The translations under genes were made by a program, and so were the position numbers. A stretch of DNA of 64,000 bases, taken from assembly GCF_024519315.1 (NCBI RefSeq), contig NZ_JANIIC010000004.1, positions 62,001-126,000 of the forward strand. Reading direction: 5' to 3'. Positions 55,889-63,927 of the stretch are shown here, piece after piece (positions within the stretch are counted from its first letter, which is position 1; each line of letters opens with the position of its first letter). The notes beneath the pieces were generated by a model, which was not told the origin of the DNA, ran no database searches, and saw only the letters and a list, made by a program, of their open reading frames with translations. This DNA is from Streptomyces malaysiensis subsp. samsunensis. Its GTDB lineage: Bacteria > Actinomycetota > Actinomycetes > Streptomycetales > Streptomycetaceae.

Positions 55889-56560
55889 ATGTCGGGCAGA
55901 GGGGTCCGGGAGGCGCAGGTCGAGGCGACCCGGGCGGCGATCCTGGACGCCGCGGAACGGCTGTTCGCCGAGCACGGGGTGCATACGGTCTCCAACCGTC
56001 AGATCAGCATCGCCGCGGGGCAGGGAAACACCGCCGCCGTCGGCTACCACTTCGGCACCAAGACCGACCTGGTCCGGGCGATCGCCGGCCGGCACGCGAA
56101 GGCCATCGCGGAGATCCGCGACCGGGTACTGGCCGAGGCCGGCGACTTCACCTGCGTCCGGGACTGGGCGGCCTGCACGGTGCGTCCCGTCACCGAGCAC
56201 ATGGCCGCTCTGGGGAGCCCCTCCTGGTTCGCCCGGTTCAACGCCCAGGTGTCGGCCGACCCGGCGCTTTTCGAGGTGATGATGAACGAAGACGACCTCG
56301 TCTCCGCGTCACGGGAGCAGTTGCGGAACGTCCTCGACCGGTTCCTCCCGGATCTGCCGCACCAGGTGACCGCCGTACGGGTGCTGATGGCCCGTCACCT
56401 GATCGTGCAGATGTGTGTCGAGACCGAGCGGGCCCTCGCGGAGGGCTCTGCCACGGCCCGTCTCAACTGGGAGGACACCGCCTCCGACCTGGCCGACGCG
56501 ATCACCGCCCTGTGGGAGGCGCCGGTCACGCGGCGCCCGGGAGACGCGGCGAGCAAGTGA
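55889..56560 (+). CDS. TetR-family regulator of the MFS exporter
   Basis: 223 aa. Helix-turn-helix region (~8-58): ATRAAILDAAERLFAEHGVH, SNRQISIAAGQGNTAAVGYHF. The C-terminal domain resembles the AcrR/TetR_C group with HLIVQMCVETERALAEG. The start at 55889 is chosen from family length; the frame is open from 55751. Expected to repress the divergent exporter and itself through the inverted repeat at 55700-55723. Confidence 0.9.
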   Translation: MSGRGVREAQVEATRAAILDAAERLFAEHGVHTVSNRQISIAAGQGNTAAVGYHFGTKTDLVRAIAGRHAKAIAEIRDRVLAEAGDFTCVRDWAACTVRPVTEHMAALGSPSWFARFNAQVSADPALFEVMMNEDDLVSASREQLRNVLDRFLPDLPHQVTAVRVLMARHLIVQMCVETERALAEGSATARLNWEDTASDLADAITALWEAPVTRRPGDAASK

Positions 56561-56902
56561 AGACCGACAGGGTGCGAGGGGCTCCGGCGCCAGTTCGCCA
56601 CGCCGTACCGCACGCTGAGGAGGCAGACCGGTGACCTCCGCCCCGGGAGCGGGACGCCACCGAGACCGCCGACGCGTCTTCCCACCGCCGCACGGCGGTA
56701 TCCGAAGTCCGGCCCCGAGATGGCCTGGGTCGCCGAACTGGCTCGGGTCGCCGAGCTGGCCCGGGTCGCCGAGCTGGTAGCCGTGTGCGCGAGCGCCGCC
56801 CGGTCGTCCAGTGGACCGCGGCCGGGGTGCGGGGCCGTTGGCCCCGCCGCCACGCGGGCCCTTCGGCCTGGCCCCGGCGGTGGCTGTTGAGCCGCGCGTA
56901 TA
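56561..56902. other. 342-bp gap between convergent genes: 18-bp repeats and GGGCC palindromes
   Basis: No gene supported on either strand. It contains three 18-bp tandem units (56721-56774), GGGGCCGTTGGCCCC (56831-56845, 3-nt spacer) and GGGCCCTTCGGCCT (56856-56869, 4-nt spacer). Since no gene starts here, the palindromes may act as terminators, or be left over from a lost dormancy gene. Confidence 0.6.
56721..56774. repeat. Three tandem 18-bp repeats
   Basis: Units TGGCCTGGGTCGCCGAAC, TGGCTCGGGTCGCCGAGC and TGGCCCGGGTCGCCGAGC follow each other without gaps; a fourth is cut after TGG. No spacers, so not a CRISPR. Confidence 0.85.
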
Positions 56903-58072
56903 TCAGCGGCAGCGGCTGGAGGTCTCGGCGAGCGCGAGCAGGTCTGCCTCACGGCCGTGCCGGGCGATGAACTGCAAGCCGACCACGTCGCCTGCGGGGG
57001 TGCGCCCGGCGGGAAGGGAGACGGCGGGATGGCCGGTGATGTTGAACGCCCAGGTCAGGGCCACGTTCATGCGGTTGCCCGGCCCGCTGTGGCCATGGGG
57101 CGGGTGCGGGGTGGTGGGGGTGGCCAGCACGTCGTAAGCGCCGAACAGAGCGTCCACGGCGGTGTGCAGCTCGCGGCGGACGGCCTCGACCTGTTCGGCT
57201 GGGGCGGCTCGGTGGCCGCGCAGGGCCATCCAGCACGGCGCTGGATCGGGCAGACGGATGTCCGGCTCGTCCACGAGCAGTCGGTCCGCGTCGCCGAACG
57301 CGGTGCCCACGAAGGAGCGGACGCGAGCGGCGACCTCGGGGTCGGTGTCGACGATGCCCAGCGTGGCGGACCAGGCCGCGCGCAGCGGGCGCCGAACCGG
57401 CGTACCCGTGCCTGCGTCGGCACCGGCGAGAGCCTTGAAGGCGGCGCGCAGGTCCTGGGCGTCGCGGGCGAGGGGTCCGGCGATGTTCAGCCCGGCGGCG
57501 TCGCGGGCGGGTACGGTGCCGTTGGTGGGTTTGAGCCCGTAGACGGCGCACCAGGCCGCCGGGATGCGCACCGAGCCGGCGCCGTCGCTTCCCGTGGCGA
57601 GCGGCACCATGCCGGAGGCGACCGCGGCCGCCGATCCGGCGGATGAACCACCCGGGCTCCAGGCCGGGTTGAGCGGATTGAGGGTCGGCCCGCGATCGGT
57701 GTGCCCCCAGGTCTGCCAGTCGGCGGCGTTGGAGACCACAGGAACCGAGGTCGCCCCGACGGGGACGCAGCCCGCTTCGATCATTCGCTGTGACTGGACG
57801 CTGCCCGTGCCTTCGCCGGCCTTGATGCCGATCGGGACTCCGGCCAGCGGAAGCCGCTCTCCGGCCTCGACGCGGGCCTGCACCTCGGCCGCGTGGGCGC
57901 GGGTCGTATCCGCCCACACCTCGGTGAAGGCCCGAACGCCCGCGTCGCGCTCGGCGATGGCGTGCAGTGCCGCTTCGGTCATGGCCTGTGCGGTGCTGCG
58001 GCCCTCGCGGACCAGCGAGGCGATCTCGCACGCGGACAGCTCCGCCCACCGGGCTGTGGCGATATCAGGCAT
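56903..58072 (-). CDS. Amidase-signature-family enzyme
   Basis: 389 aa. The catalytic triad region is visible: Lys in GVPIGIKAGEGTGS (~90), and the Ser-cisSer-rich loop SPGGSSAGSAAAVASG with SDGAGSVRIPAAW (~165-200). It hydrolyses amides; the substrate is unknown. Two usual Gly positions are Ala (GGSSAGS, GSDGAGS). Its ATG overlaps the stop of the upstream TetR gene by 8 nt, so the two form a small operon. Confidence 0.9.
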   Translation of the reverse strand: MPDIATARWAELSACEIASLVREGRSTAQAMTEAALHAIAERDAGVRAFTEVWADTTRAHAAEVQARVEAGERLPLAGVPIGIKAGEGTGSVQSQRMIEAGCVPVGATSVPVVSNAADWQTWGHTDRGPTLNPLNPAWSPGGSSAGSAAAVASGMVPLATGSDGAGSVRIPAAWCAVYGLKPTNGTVPARDAAGLNIAGPLARDAQDLRAAFKALAGADAGTGTPVRRPLRAAWSATLGIVDTDPEVAARVRSFVGTAFGDADRLLVDEPDIRLPDPAPCWMALRGHRAAPAEQVEAVRRELHTAVDALFGAYDVLATPTTPHPPHGHSGPGNRMNVALTWAFNITGHPAVSLPAGRTPAGDVVGLQFIARHGREADLLALAETSSRCR

Positions 58073-58640
58073 CGGCGGGCTCTTGCGGGGTGATGAGGCG
58101 GCGCACGGCGTCGGTGATCGTGGTGCGCCGCTGCTCGGGAGTGACCAGATGACGCACGTCCTCCGTGTGCTGCTGCCACATGTTCGCCAGCGCAAGCACC
58201 AGGGCGAGGATCTCCCCGGCCGGCTTGTCCCGCGTGACGCTGCCGCGCCGCTGTGCCGCCTCGATGGCCGCGATCTTGTCTGCCATCGAGCGGGCGACGA
58301 TCTCGGGCATGGCGCCCTCGGCGCGCTCCAGCGCGTACCACGACAGAAAACGCATGACCTGTGGATGCTGTGCGGCGGCATCGTGCAGGCGGCCCGCATA
58401 GCCGGGCAGGTCGTCGGCGTCGATGGGAACCGCGCCCACCGTCTGCTCGACGATCGCCTCATAGACGGCCTCGAACAGGCCCTCCTTGCCGGCGAAGAAC
58501 GAATACACCAGGCCAGGGCTGATGCCGGCCCGCTTGGCGAGACGGTCCACACGAGCCCCCGCCACCCCGTACTCGGCGAACTCCGCCAGGGCCGCTTCCA
58601 TCAGCTGCTGACGCTTGCGGTCAGGATCACGCGTTGCCAT
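58065..58640 (-). CDS. TetR-family regulator
   Basis: 191 aa. Helix-turn-helix (~8-58): RKRQQLMEAALAEFAEYGVA, DRLAKRAGISPGLVYSFFAGKEGLF. The C-terminal domain is of the TetR_C group around MWQQHTEDVRHLVTPEQRR. Start at 58640; the longer frame to 58676 would cover the operator. It likely represses itself, the amidase behind it, and the divergent SDR gene through two AATGAAC-type palindromes. Confidence 0.92.
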   Translation of the reverse strand: MATRDPDRKRQQLMEAALAEFAEYGVAGARVDRLAKRAGISPGLVYSFFAGKEGLFEAVYEAIVEQTVGAVPIDADDLPGYAGRLHDAAAQHPQVMRFLSWYALERAEGAMPEIVARSMADKIAAIEAAQRRGSVTRDKPAGEILALVLALANMWQQHTEDVRHLVTPEQRRTTITDAVRRLITPQEPADA

Positions 58641-58656
58641 GGCCCCACCCTCGCGT

Positions 58657-58724
58657 AATGAACGTTCATTTGACAAACGGCCGCGTCGCCACCCGTGCTG
58701 AGGCTAGTAAATGAACATTCATTT
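58657..58724. promoter_or_regulatory. Twin TetR operators between regulator and SDR gene
   Basis: AATGAACGTTCATT (58657-58670) is a perfect 14-bp palindrome; AAATGAACATTCATTT (58709-58724) is the same site with a changed centre. One sits before each divergent start, so each gene has its own operator. This AATGAAC..GTTCATT form is common for TetR proteins of this type. Confidence 0.85.
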
Positions 58725-58737
58725 AGGAAGGTATTCC

Positions 58738-59664
58738 ATGGCCGTCCCGCACTGGACCCCCGCCGACATCCCCTCGCTCGGCGGCCGTACCGCCCTCATC
58801 ACCGGCGCCAACAGCGGCATCGGCTACCGCACCGCCCAGGTCCTGGCCGAACGCGGCGCCCGTATCCTGCTCGCAGGGCGCCGCCCCGCCTCGCTGGCCG
58901 AGGCCGCCCGCCGCCTGCGCGCCGACGTACCCGGCGCCCAGCTTGAGACCGTGGAACTCGACCTCGGCGATCTATCCGCGATCCGCGATGCGGCCGCCCC
59001 GCTCGCCGCGACCGAGACCCTTGACCTCCTCATCAACAACGCCGGCGTCATGGACGTCCCCGAGCGCCGCACCACCAGCGACGGCCTCGAACTCACCGTC
59101 GGCACCAACCACTTCGGACACTTCGCCCTGACCGCCCACCTCATGCCCGCCCTGGCACGCTCCACAGCCGCCCGCGTCGTCACCGTCAGCGCCATCGCCG
59201 CCACCTGGCGCTCCGGTGACCTCGACGATCTGATGAGCGAACGCCACTACCGCCCCATGGGTGCCTACGCCAAGTCCAAGCGCGCCAATGTCGTCTTCAC
59301 CCAGGAACTCGCCCGCCGCCTCGACGGCACCGCGCACCGCGCCCTGGTCGTCCACCCGGGCTCGGCCGTCACCAACTTGCAGCGCCACACCTCCAGCGGA
59401 CGGATGGGCCGCCTGTTCGTCGCCCTCGCCGCCCGCACCCTGATGGGCACCGCCGACGGCGCCGCCTGGCCCTCTCTGTATGCCGCGACCCACGCCGAGG
59501 CCGTCAGCGGCACCTTCATCGGCCCCGCCGGACGCGACCAGACCTCCGGCACCCCCAGGCCGGTGCCCCTGCCCGCCCGGGCCGACAGCCCGGACCAGGG
59601 TGCCTGGCTGTGGCGCGAGAGCGAACGGCTGACCGGCGTCCCGTTCCCCGCCTTGCAGACCTGA
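58738..59664 (+). CDS. Short-chain dehydrogenase, retinol-dehydrogenase-like
   Basis: 308 aa. Cofactor loop TGANSGIG (~27-34), NNAG motif LLINNAGVMD, catalytic Ser in VTVSAIAA and YAKSKRANV for Tyr/Lys. The extended C-terminus (~50 residues beyond the SDR core) fits the retinol-dehydrogenase-like group that takes NADP(H). AGGAAGG lies 6 nt before the ATG. Controlled by the divergent TetR, so the substrate is probably the inducer or a relative. Confidence 0.93.
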   Translation: MAVPHWTPADIPSLGGRTALITGANSGIGYRTAQVLAERGARILLAGRRPASLAEAARRLRADVPGAQLETVELDLGDLSAIRDAAAPLAATETLDLLINNAGVMDVPERRTTSDGLELTVGTNHFGHFALTAHLMPALARSTAARVVTVSAIAATWRSGDLDDLMSERHYRPMGAYAKSKRANVVFTQELARRLDGTAHRALVVHPGSAVTNLQRHTSSGRMGRLFVALAARTLMGTADGAAWPSLYAATHAEAVSGTFIGPAGRDQTSGTPRPVPLPARADSPDQGAWLWRESERLTGVPFPALQT

Positions 59665-59734
59665 CCGACCGACTGCCCTGCACCACGCCCGCGCAAACGG
59701 CCACCGCACCACCGCACACCCGCGGCCCTCTGGG

Positions 59735-60685
59735 TCAGCTCCAGGTCATGGTGATCTGGCGTTCGAAAATGACGTACCCGACGCGCTGGAAGGCGCTCGC
59801 CATGGGAGTGTTGCCGAAGTCTGTGGCCGCCCGGATGCGCGGGACGTCCTGTGCGATGAGGATACGGGTGCCTTCGGCGAGGATCTCGTCGATGTAGCCG
59901 TTGCCCCGGTGTTCGGGCAGTACGGCGAGGTAGCCGATGACGGGGTTGTAGTCATTGCGGGCCGGGGTGACGAACCCGACCGGCTCGCCGTCCGGCAGCG
60001 TCGCGATCCGCCACCAGTCCTGTGGGCTCCGAAAGTGCGCGAGTTCGTCCTCATAGTGTCTGATCGCCGCTTCGCGGGCAGACATCCGGGTCAGGTCGTC
60101 CCTGCTGTGCGCGTCCAGCGTTCCATCCAGGACCAGCGTCATCAGGGCGAGGATTTCCTCGGTGTCGCGGACCGGCCGGAACGCCAGTCGCTGTCTCGGC
60201 GTGGGGAGTGGCGTCCCGGGACGCCACTCCAAGCGCAGCCGTTCGACGAGCAGGCGGGCGCCGGTTCGCTCCAGGGCGAGCATGCGGTCCTCGACGACGT
60301 GCCTGGCCACGTCGTCCTCGCGCCAATCGGATGGGACGACACGGTTGTACTCGGGCGGACGGGTGCTTGCGGGGATGACTTCGGCCATGGCGATCTGGAG
60401 CAGCCGCACGCCGATGTCCACGCGATCACGATCCGGGCTGCTGTCGTCGATGTCGAAGATGTCCAAAAGGAAGGGTGTGTCATCTCCCGGCCGGCCCCAC
60501 CATGCGGCTCTGGCCAGCAGACGCTCGCCGTGAAGGGCGACCCACATCCATTCCGGACGTCGGCGGCCGGTGGCAAGGTCGTCCGCCAGTTCCTCGTTGA
60601 GGGTGTAGGGCAGTTGGGAGAAGAGGCCGAGTTCTTCGCATCCGGTGATCGGACGCATGGTCAGTTCGTTCTGATTCACGGTCAC
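59735..60685 (-). CDS. GNAT-family N-acetyltransferase
   Basis: 316 aa with a GTG start after GGAG. The C-terminal half holds the GNAT core: YLAVLPEHRGNGYIDEILAEG (acetyl-CoA pyrophosphate loop HRGNGY, ~250) and ATDFGNTPMASAFQRVGYVIFER at the end. The N-terminal half is probably a second, degenerate GNAT fold. The substrate is unknown. A 17-codon frame with a strong ribosome site lies just upstream and could act as a leader. Confidence 0.88.
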   Translation of the reverse strand: MTVNQNELTMRPITGCEELGLFSQLPYTLNEELADDLATGRRRPEWMWVALHGERLLARAAWWGRPGDDTPFLLDIFDIDDSSPDRDRVDIGVRLLQIAMAEVIPASTRPPEYNRVVPSDWREDDVARHVVEDRMLALERTGARLLVERLRLEWRPGTPLPTPRQRLAFRPVRDTEEILALMTLVLDGTLDAHSRDDLTRMSAREAAIRHYEDELAHFRSPQDWWRIATLPDGEPVGFVTPARNDYNPVIGYLAVLPEHRGNGYIDEILAEGTRILIAQDVPRIRAATDFGNTPMASAFQRVGYVIFERQITMTWS

Positions 60686-60721
60686 GGCACGCTCCGGTGA
60701 AGGCGCCCGTCCGCTCCGGGG

Positions 60722-60775
60722 TCAGATGTGGTCCGCACCCCGGGAGGGCACAAGCGCGATGGTCATGGCGATCAT
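60722..60775 (-). CDS. Possible 17-residue leader peptide upstream of the acetyltransferase
   Basis: ATG at 60775 follows GGAGGAGGG with 8-nt spacing, stronger than the site of the acetyltransferase itself. It encodes MIAMTIALVPSRGADHI and stops 36 nt before the acetyltransferase GTG. Leader peptides of this size sometimes control antibiotic-modifying genes by attenuation, but no alternative hairpins were proven here. Confidence 0.35.
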   Translation of the reverse strand: MIAMTIALVPSRGADHI

Positions 60776-61066
60776 GGGCTTATCCCTCCTCCCGCCGTCA
60801 TGGCCCCTCACCCTCGTGGCGGGGGTTCCGCCGTAACGTCTATCCAAGCGCGGCCCCGTCCGCAAACCCTTTTCGATGACATCGTCGGTACCGCCCAGCG
60901 GAGGAGTCGCCCACACGCGGGCGGACACCGACACCCGGCCACCGGGCGTGCGGCCGTTGACCGCGTTCTTGCCATGGTGACGGGTGCGGTGTCCGGTGAG
61001 ACCGGGTGGCTTCGACTTATTCGGCTGGCCCCGAGTGGGCCGAATCAGCCCTGGCCCTTGGCCGAT
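60776..61066. other. Gap of 291 bp upstream of the leader frame
   Basis: No gene recognised on either strand. The left part must hold the promoter of the acetyltransferase unit; the right end has a hairpin at 61019-61045 next to the monooxygenase stop. Confidence 0.55.
61019..61045 (-). terminator. Imperfect hairpin after the flavin monooxygenase gene
   Basis: ATTCGG and CCGAAT pair around an inner GCCC/GGGC stem with a 3-nt bulge, ~22 bp past the stop codon. Confidence 0.45.
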
Positions 61067-62239
61067 TTACCGGGACGGGCGATTCGCCGGCAGCGGCTCC
61101 AGCATGGTTTCCAGATTCTTTCGGGCGATCTGCTTGCGGAACTCCCCTTCGTAGGAGGTGTCACCGGAGTCATGCATCGTCTCGGTCATCTGGACTGCGG
61201 ATGCCTGCCGCTCCCAAGTGTGGTTCAGACAGGTGTCGGAGTAGCTTTCGAGCAGAGTGGAATCGTGCTTCTCGACCCACTGGATGACCGCCCGCGCAAG
61301 CACCTCGGCGTCGTGGAGGGCGAGGCTCATCCCTTGCGCGCTCATCGGGGAGATGAGGTGCGCCGCGTCCCCGAGAAGGTAGAGCCGGCCGTGGCTCATC
61401 GGGCTGAACACCACCCCGCGGAGCGGCACGACCTGCTTGCTCGTGATCGGGCCCTTGGGCGCCACGGGCCGGCCGAATCGAGCTTCGAGTTCGCTCCAGA
61501 TGCGCTCGTCCGGCCATTGTTCGACGGTGTCGGTGAGCGGGCACTGAAGGTAGAGACGACTCGCGTTCGGGCCGCGAGTGATCTGTGCGGCGAAGCCGCG
61601 AGAGTGCACCGCCAGCACGGCCAGGGGATCTGCCGGTACCTCCGTCATGACGGTCAGCCAGGCGTACCCGAACTCATGGGTGGCGCAGGTGAGGATGTCG
61701 GCGGGGACGGCGGTCCTGCTGACGCCGTGGTAGCCGTCGCTGCCGGCGACGAAATCGCAGCTGAGGGTCTTTGTCGAGCCGGCGGCGTCCCGGTAGCGAA
61801 CCAGAGGATGCTCGGTGTCGATGTCCTGCGGCGAAACGTCTTCGGCCTCGAAGCGAAGGTCGCCGCCGTCGCGGAGGAAAACCTTGATGAGGTTCCGGAC
61901 GAGGATCTGCTGGGGGCAGTACGCGCCGTCGACATCATCCGCGTCGTCGGAGTCCATCCGCCACTCCCGCTTTTCGCCGTCGATCAGCAGCGGCAAACCC
62001 GCATCGGAGGAGCCGTGGCTGTAGCCCTCCACGACCTCGCCCACCCCCCACTCGTGCAGCACACGCACCCCGTCGGCGTCGAGAGAGCCGGCCCTTTGCC
62101 GCTGCTCCACGTATTCACGGCTGTGCTTCTCCAGGACGATGCAACCGATTCCCCTCCGCAGGAGGAAATTGCCGAGTGCCAGTCCGGCGACTCCGCCTCC
62201 CACGATAACGACGGTTGTGTCCTTGCCGGTTCGAGTCAT
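61067..62239 (-). CDS. FAD-dependent aromatic monooxygenase, PobA-like
   Basis: 390 aa, the length of 4-hydroxybenzoate 3-monooxygenase. FAD-binding GGGVAG near the N-terminus (~residue 16) with ALGNFLLRRGIGCIVLEKHS, the DG motif in GSDGYHGVSR (~165), and YLLGDAAHLISPMSAQGMSL (~285). PHBH-like residues RAGSLDADGVRVL follow the first sheet. It hydroxylates a phenolic acid using NAD(P)H and O2. Start at 62239 after AGGAG. The 228-bp region upstream (62240-62467) holds its promoter and no gene. Confidence 0.92.
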   Translation of the reverse strand: MTRTGKDTTVVIVGGGVAGLALGNFLLRRGIGCIVLEKHSREYVEQRQRAGSLDADGVRVLHEWGVGEVVEGYSHGSSDAGLPLLIDGEKREWRMDSDDADDVDGAYCPQQILVRNLIKVFLRDGGDLRFEAEDVSPQDIDTEHPLVRYRDAAGSTKTLSCDFVAGSDGYHGVSRTAVPADILTCATHEFGYAWLTVMTEVPADPLAVLAVHSRGFAAQITRGPNASRLYLQCPLTDTVEQWPDERIWSELEARFGRPVAPKGPITSKQVVPLRGVVFSPMSHGRLYLLGDAAHLISPMSAQGMSLALHDAEVLARAVIQWVEKHDSTLLESYSDTCLNHTWERQASAVQMTETMHDSGDTSYEGEFRKQIARKNLETMLEPLPANRPSR

Positions 62240-62467
62240 CTGTTTCCGAGCTCCTTGCAGACAGTGGGGCCGAACGCGCCAGAGCGTGAACGACCGTGCC
62301 GCCCGGATGGGGCGGGCGCACTGACCACCACGATGGACCCGGCAGCCGACGCCGCCCACTGATGAATGTGCGCCGGATACCGAAAAGCCGCCAACCTGGT
62401 GTCATTCGACCCTGTCTCCCGCCCGGGATGATGGACGGGCTCGGATGGCGTGGCGGTCGACCCCCCG

Positions 62468-63034
62468 CTACTTGAGAGCTGCGGCGGCTAGGCGCAGTTC
62501 GCGAAACGCCTGGTCGAGCTGGTCATGGAGGGGAACGGATGGTTCTTGCATCCAGCGGTGGGTGGCGACGGCGAAGGTGTCCATGGCGACCTGGGCGCAC
62601 AGGGGTGCGGTCCGGGGATTGACGCCCCGGGCTCGCAGGGCGTCGGTCAGCGCGTTCACCAGGAGGGCGCGCTTGGCCAGGGAGCGTTCCTGGAGGGCGG
62701 GAGTCTCGGCGATGAGCCGGACGCCGGGCTCGGTGAGCGGGCGGTTGCGTTCGAACAGGGGCACCGTCTCGTGGAAGGCGGCGCGCAGGGCCGGCAGCGG
62801 TTTCATGCCGTGCGGGACGGCGGCGACGGCCTGGACGAGCAGATCACGCAGTTCGGTTTCGCCGTCGAAGAGCATCTCGCGTTTATCGGCGAAGTGGCGG
62901 TAGAAGGTGCGCTCGGTCACGCCGGCGCGTGCCGCGATGGCTTCGACCGGCGTCTGGTCGAAGCCATGTTCGGTGAACAGTTCCAGCGCGGCCCGCTGAA
63001 GCCGCTGACGCACCGCTTCCCCGCTTCTTGGCAT
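62468..63034 (-). CDS. TetR-family regulator
   Basis: 188 aa. Helix-turn-helix (~5-55): RQRLQRAALELFTEHGFDQT, AIAARAGVTERTFYRHFADKREMLFDG. The C-terminal domain is of the mycofactocin-regulator-like/TetR_C type, no ligand known. Divergent from an SDR gene; the 102-bp gap is filled with inverted repeats, so it most likely represses both. Confidence 0.92.
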   Translation of the reverse strand: MPRSGEAVRQRLQRAALELFTEHGFDQTPVEAIAARAGVTERTFYRHFADKREMLFDGETELRDLLVQAVAAVPHGMKPLPALRAAFHETVPLFERNRPLTEPGVRLIAETPALQERSLAKRALLVNALTDALRARGVNPRTAPLCAQVAMDTFAVATHRWMQEPSVPLHDQLDQAFRELRLAAAALK

Positions 63035-63055
63035 GAATCCACCCTACCACTTTGC

Positions 63056-63113
63056 GTCAGTCTATGACACGAGTTAGCGTCACAGCCTGACGCTAAAAAC
63101 GTCAGTCTCTGAC
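63056..63113. promoter_or_regulatory. Cluster of three operator-like inverted repeats
   Basis: GTCAGTCTATGAC (63056-63068), TTAGCGTCA-(5)-TGACGCTAA (63074-63096, perfect 9-bp arms) and GTCAGTCTCTGAC (63101-63113). The outer two are copies of one site, each next to one of the divergent genes. Expected binding sites for the adjacent TetR protein. Confidence 0.82.
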
Positions 63114-63136
63114 GCCAAAGATGAGAGGTCTCTCGC

Positions 63137-63907
63137 GTGGAACAGCGATTCGACGGGAAGACGGTGGTCGTCACCGGCGCCAGCTCCGGGATCGGGGTCG
63201 GCATCGCCAGGCGGTTCGCCCAAGAGGGAGCGAACGTGGTCCTCGCGGCACGGCGCAAGGACCGGCTGGACACGCTCGCGGCCGAACTCGGGACGGAACG
63301 GACGCTCGCCGTGGCCACCGATGTCACCAGCCAGGATGCGGTCCAGGCGATGATCGGCGCCGCCGTGGACCGGTTCGGGGGCCTGGACGTGCTGGTGTCC
63401 AACGCCGGTCTGGGCCTGGGCAAGGATTTCGAGGAGATGACCCTTGACGACTGGCGGCTCGTCATGAGGACCGATGTCGACAGCTGCTTCTTCGGGGTGC
63501 GGTCGGCGCTGCCGCACCTGAAGCGGACCCGGGGCAGCATCGCGCAGATCGCCTCGGCGTCCGGGCTGGGAGGTGACCGGATGCTCTCCGCCTACAACGC
63601 GGCCAAGGGCGCCGTCGTGAACTTCACCCGCGGGCTCGCCCACGACCTCGGCCAGTTCGGCATCCGTGTGAACGCCGTAGCCCCCTCCTTGACCATCGGG
63701 GAGGAACACGCCGTCGACCACCCCGACGCCGGGAATCTGATCGAGCGGTTCAACCAGCGGCGGGCGCTGCCCGGGTACAGCACCCCGGCCGACATCGCCG
63801 GCTCGGTCGCCTTCCTCGCCTCCGACGACGCCCGCTTCATCACCGGGGCGATTCTGCCGGTCGACGGCGGCATCACCGCCGGCAGCGGCCAGCCTCCCCT
63901 GTTCTGA
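63137..63907 (+). CDS. Short-chain dehydrogenase/reductase
   Basis: 256 aa classical SDR with a GTG start. Cofactor loop TGASSGIGVGIA (~14-25), SNAGLGLG, catalytic Ser in IASASGLGG, YNAAKGAV for Tyr/Lys, and DGGITAGSG at the end. Basic residues after strand 2 (AARRKDR) suggest NADP(H). 20 nt before the next gene, which probably belongs to the same operon. Confidence 0.94.
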   Translation: MEQRFDGKTVVVTGASSGIGVGIARRFAQEGANVVLAARRKDRLDTLAAELGTERTLAVATDVTSQDAVQAMIGAAVDRFGGLDVLVSNAGLGLGKDFEEMTLDDWRLVMRTDVDSCFFGVRSALPHLKRTRGSIAQIASASGLGGDRMLSAYNAAKGAVVNFTRGLAHDLGQFGIRVNAVAPSLTIGEEHAVDHPDAGNLIERFNQRRALPGYSTPADIAGSVAFLASDDARFITGAILPVDGGITAGSGQPPLF

Positions 63908-63927
63908 TCCCGGAAAGGACCACGACG

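Noticed and set aside
56721..56774. 18-bp repeats as a CRISPR array
   Set aside because: Units abut without spacers and are only 18 bp; a simple tandem repeat.
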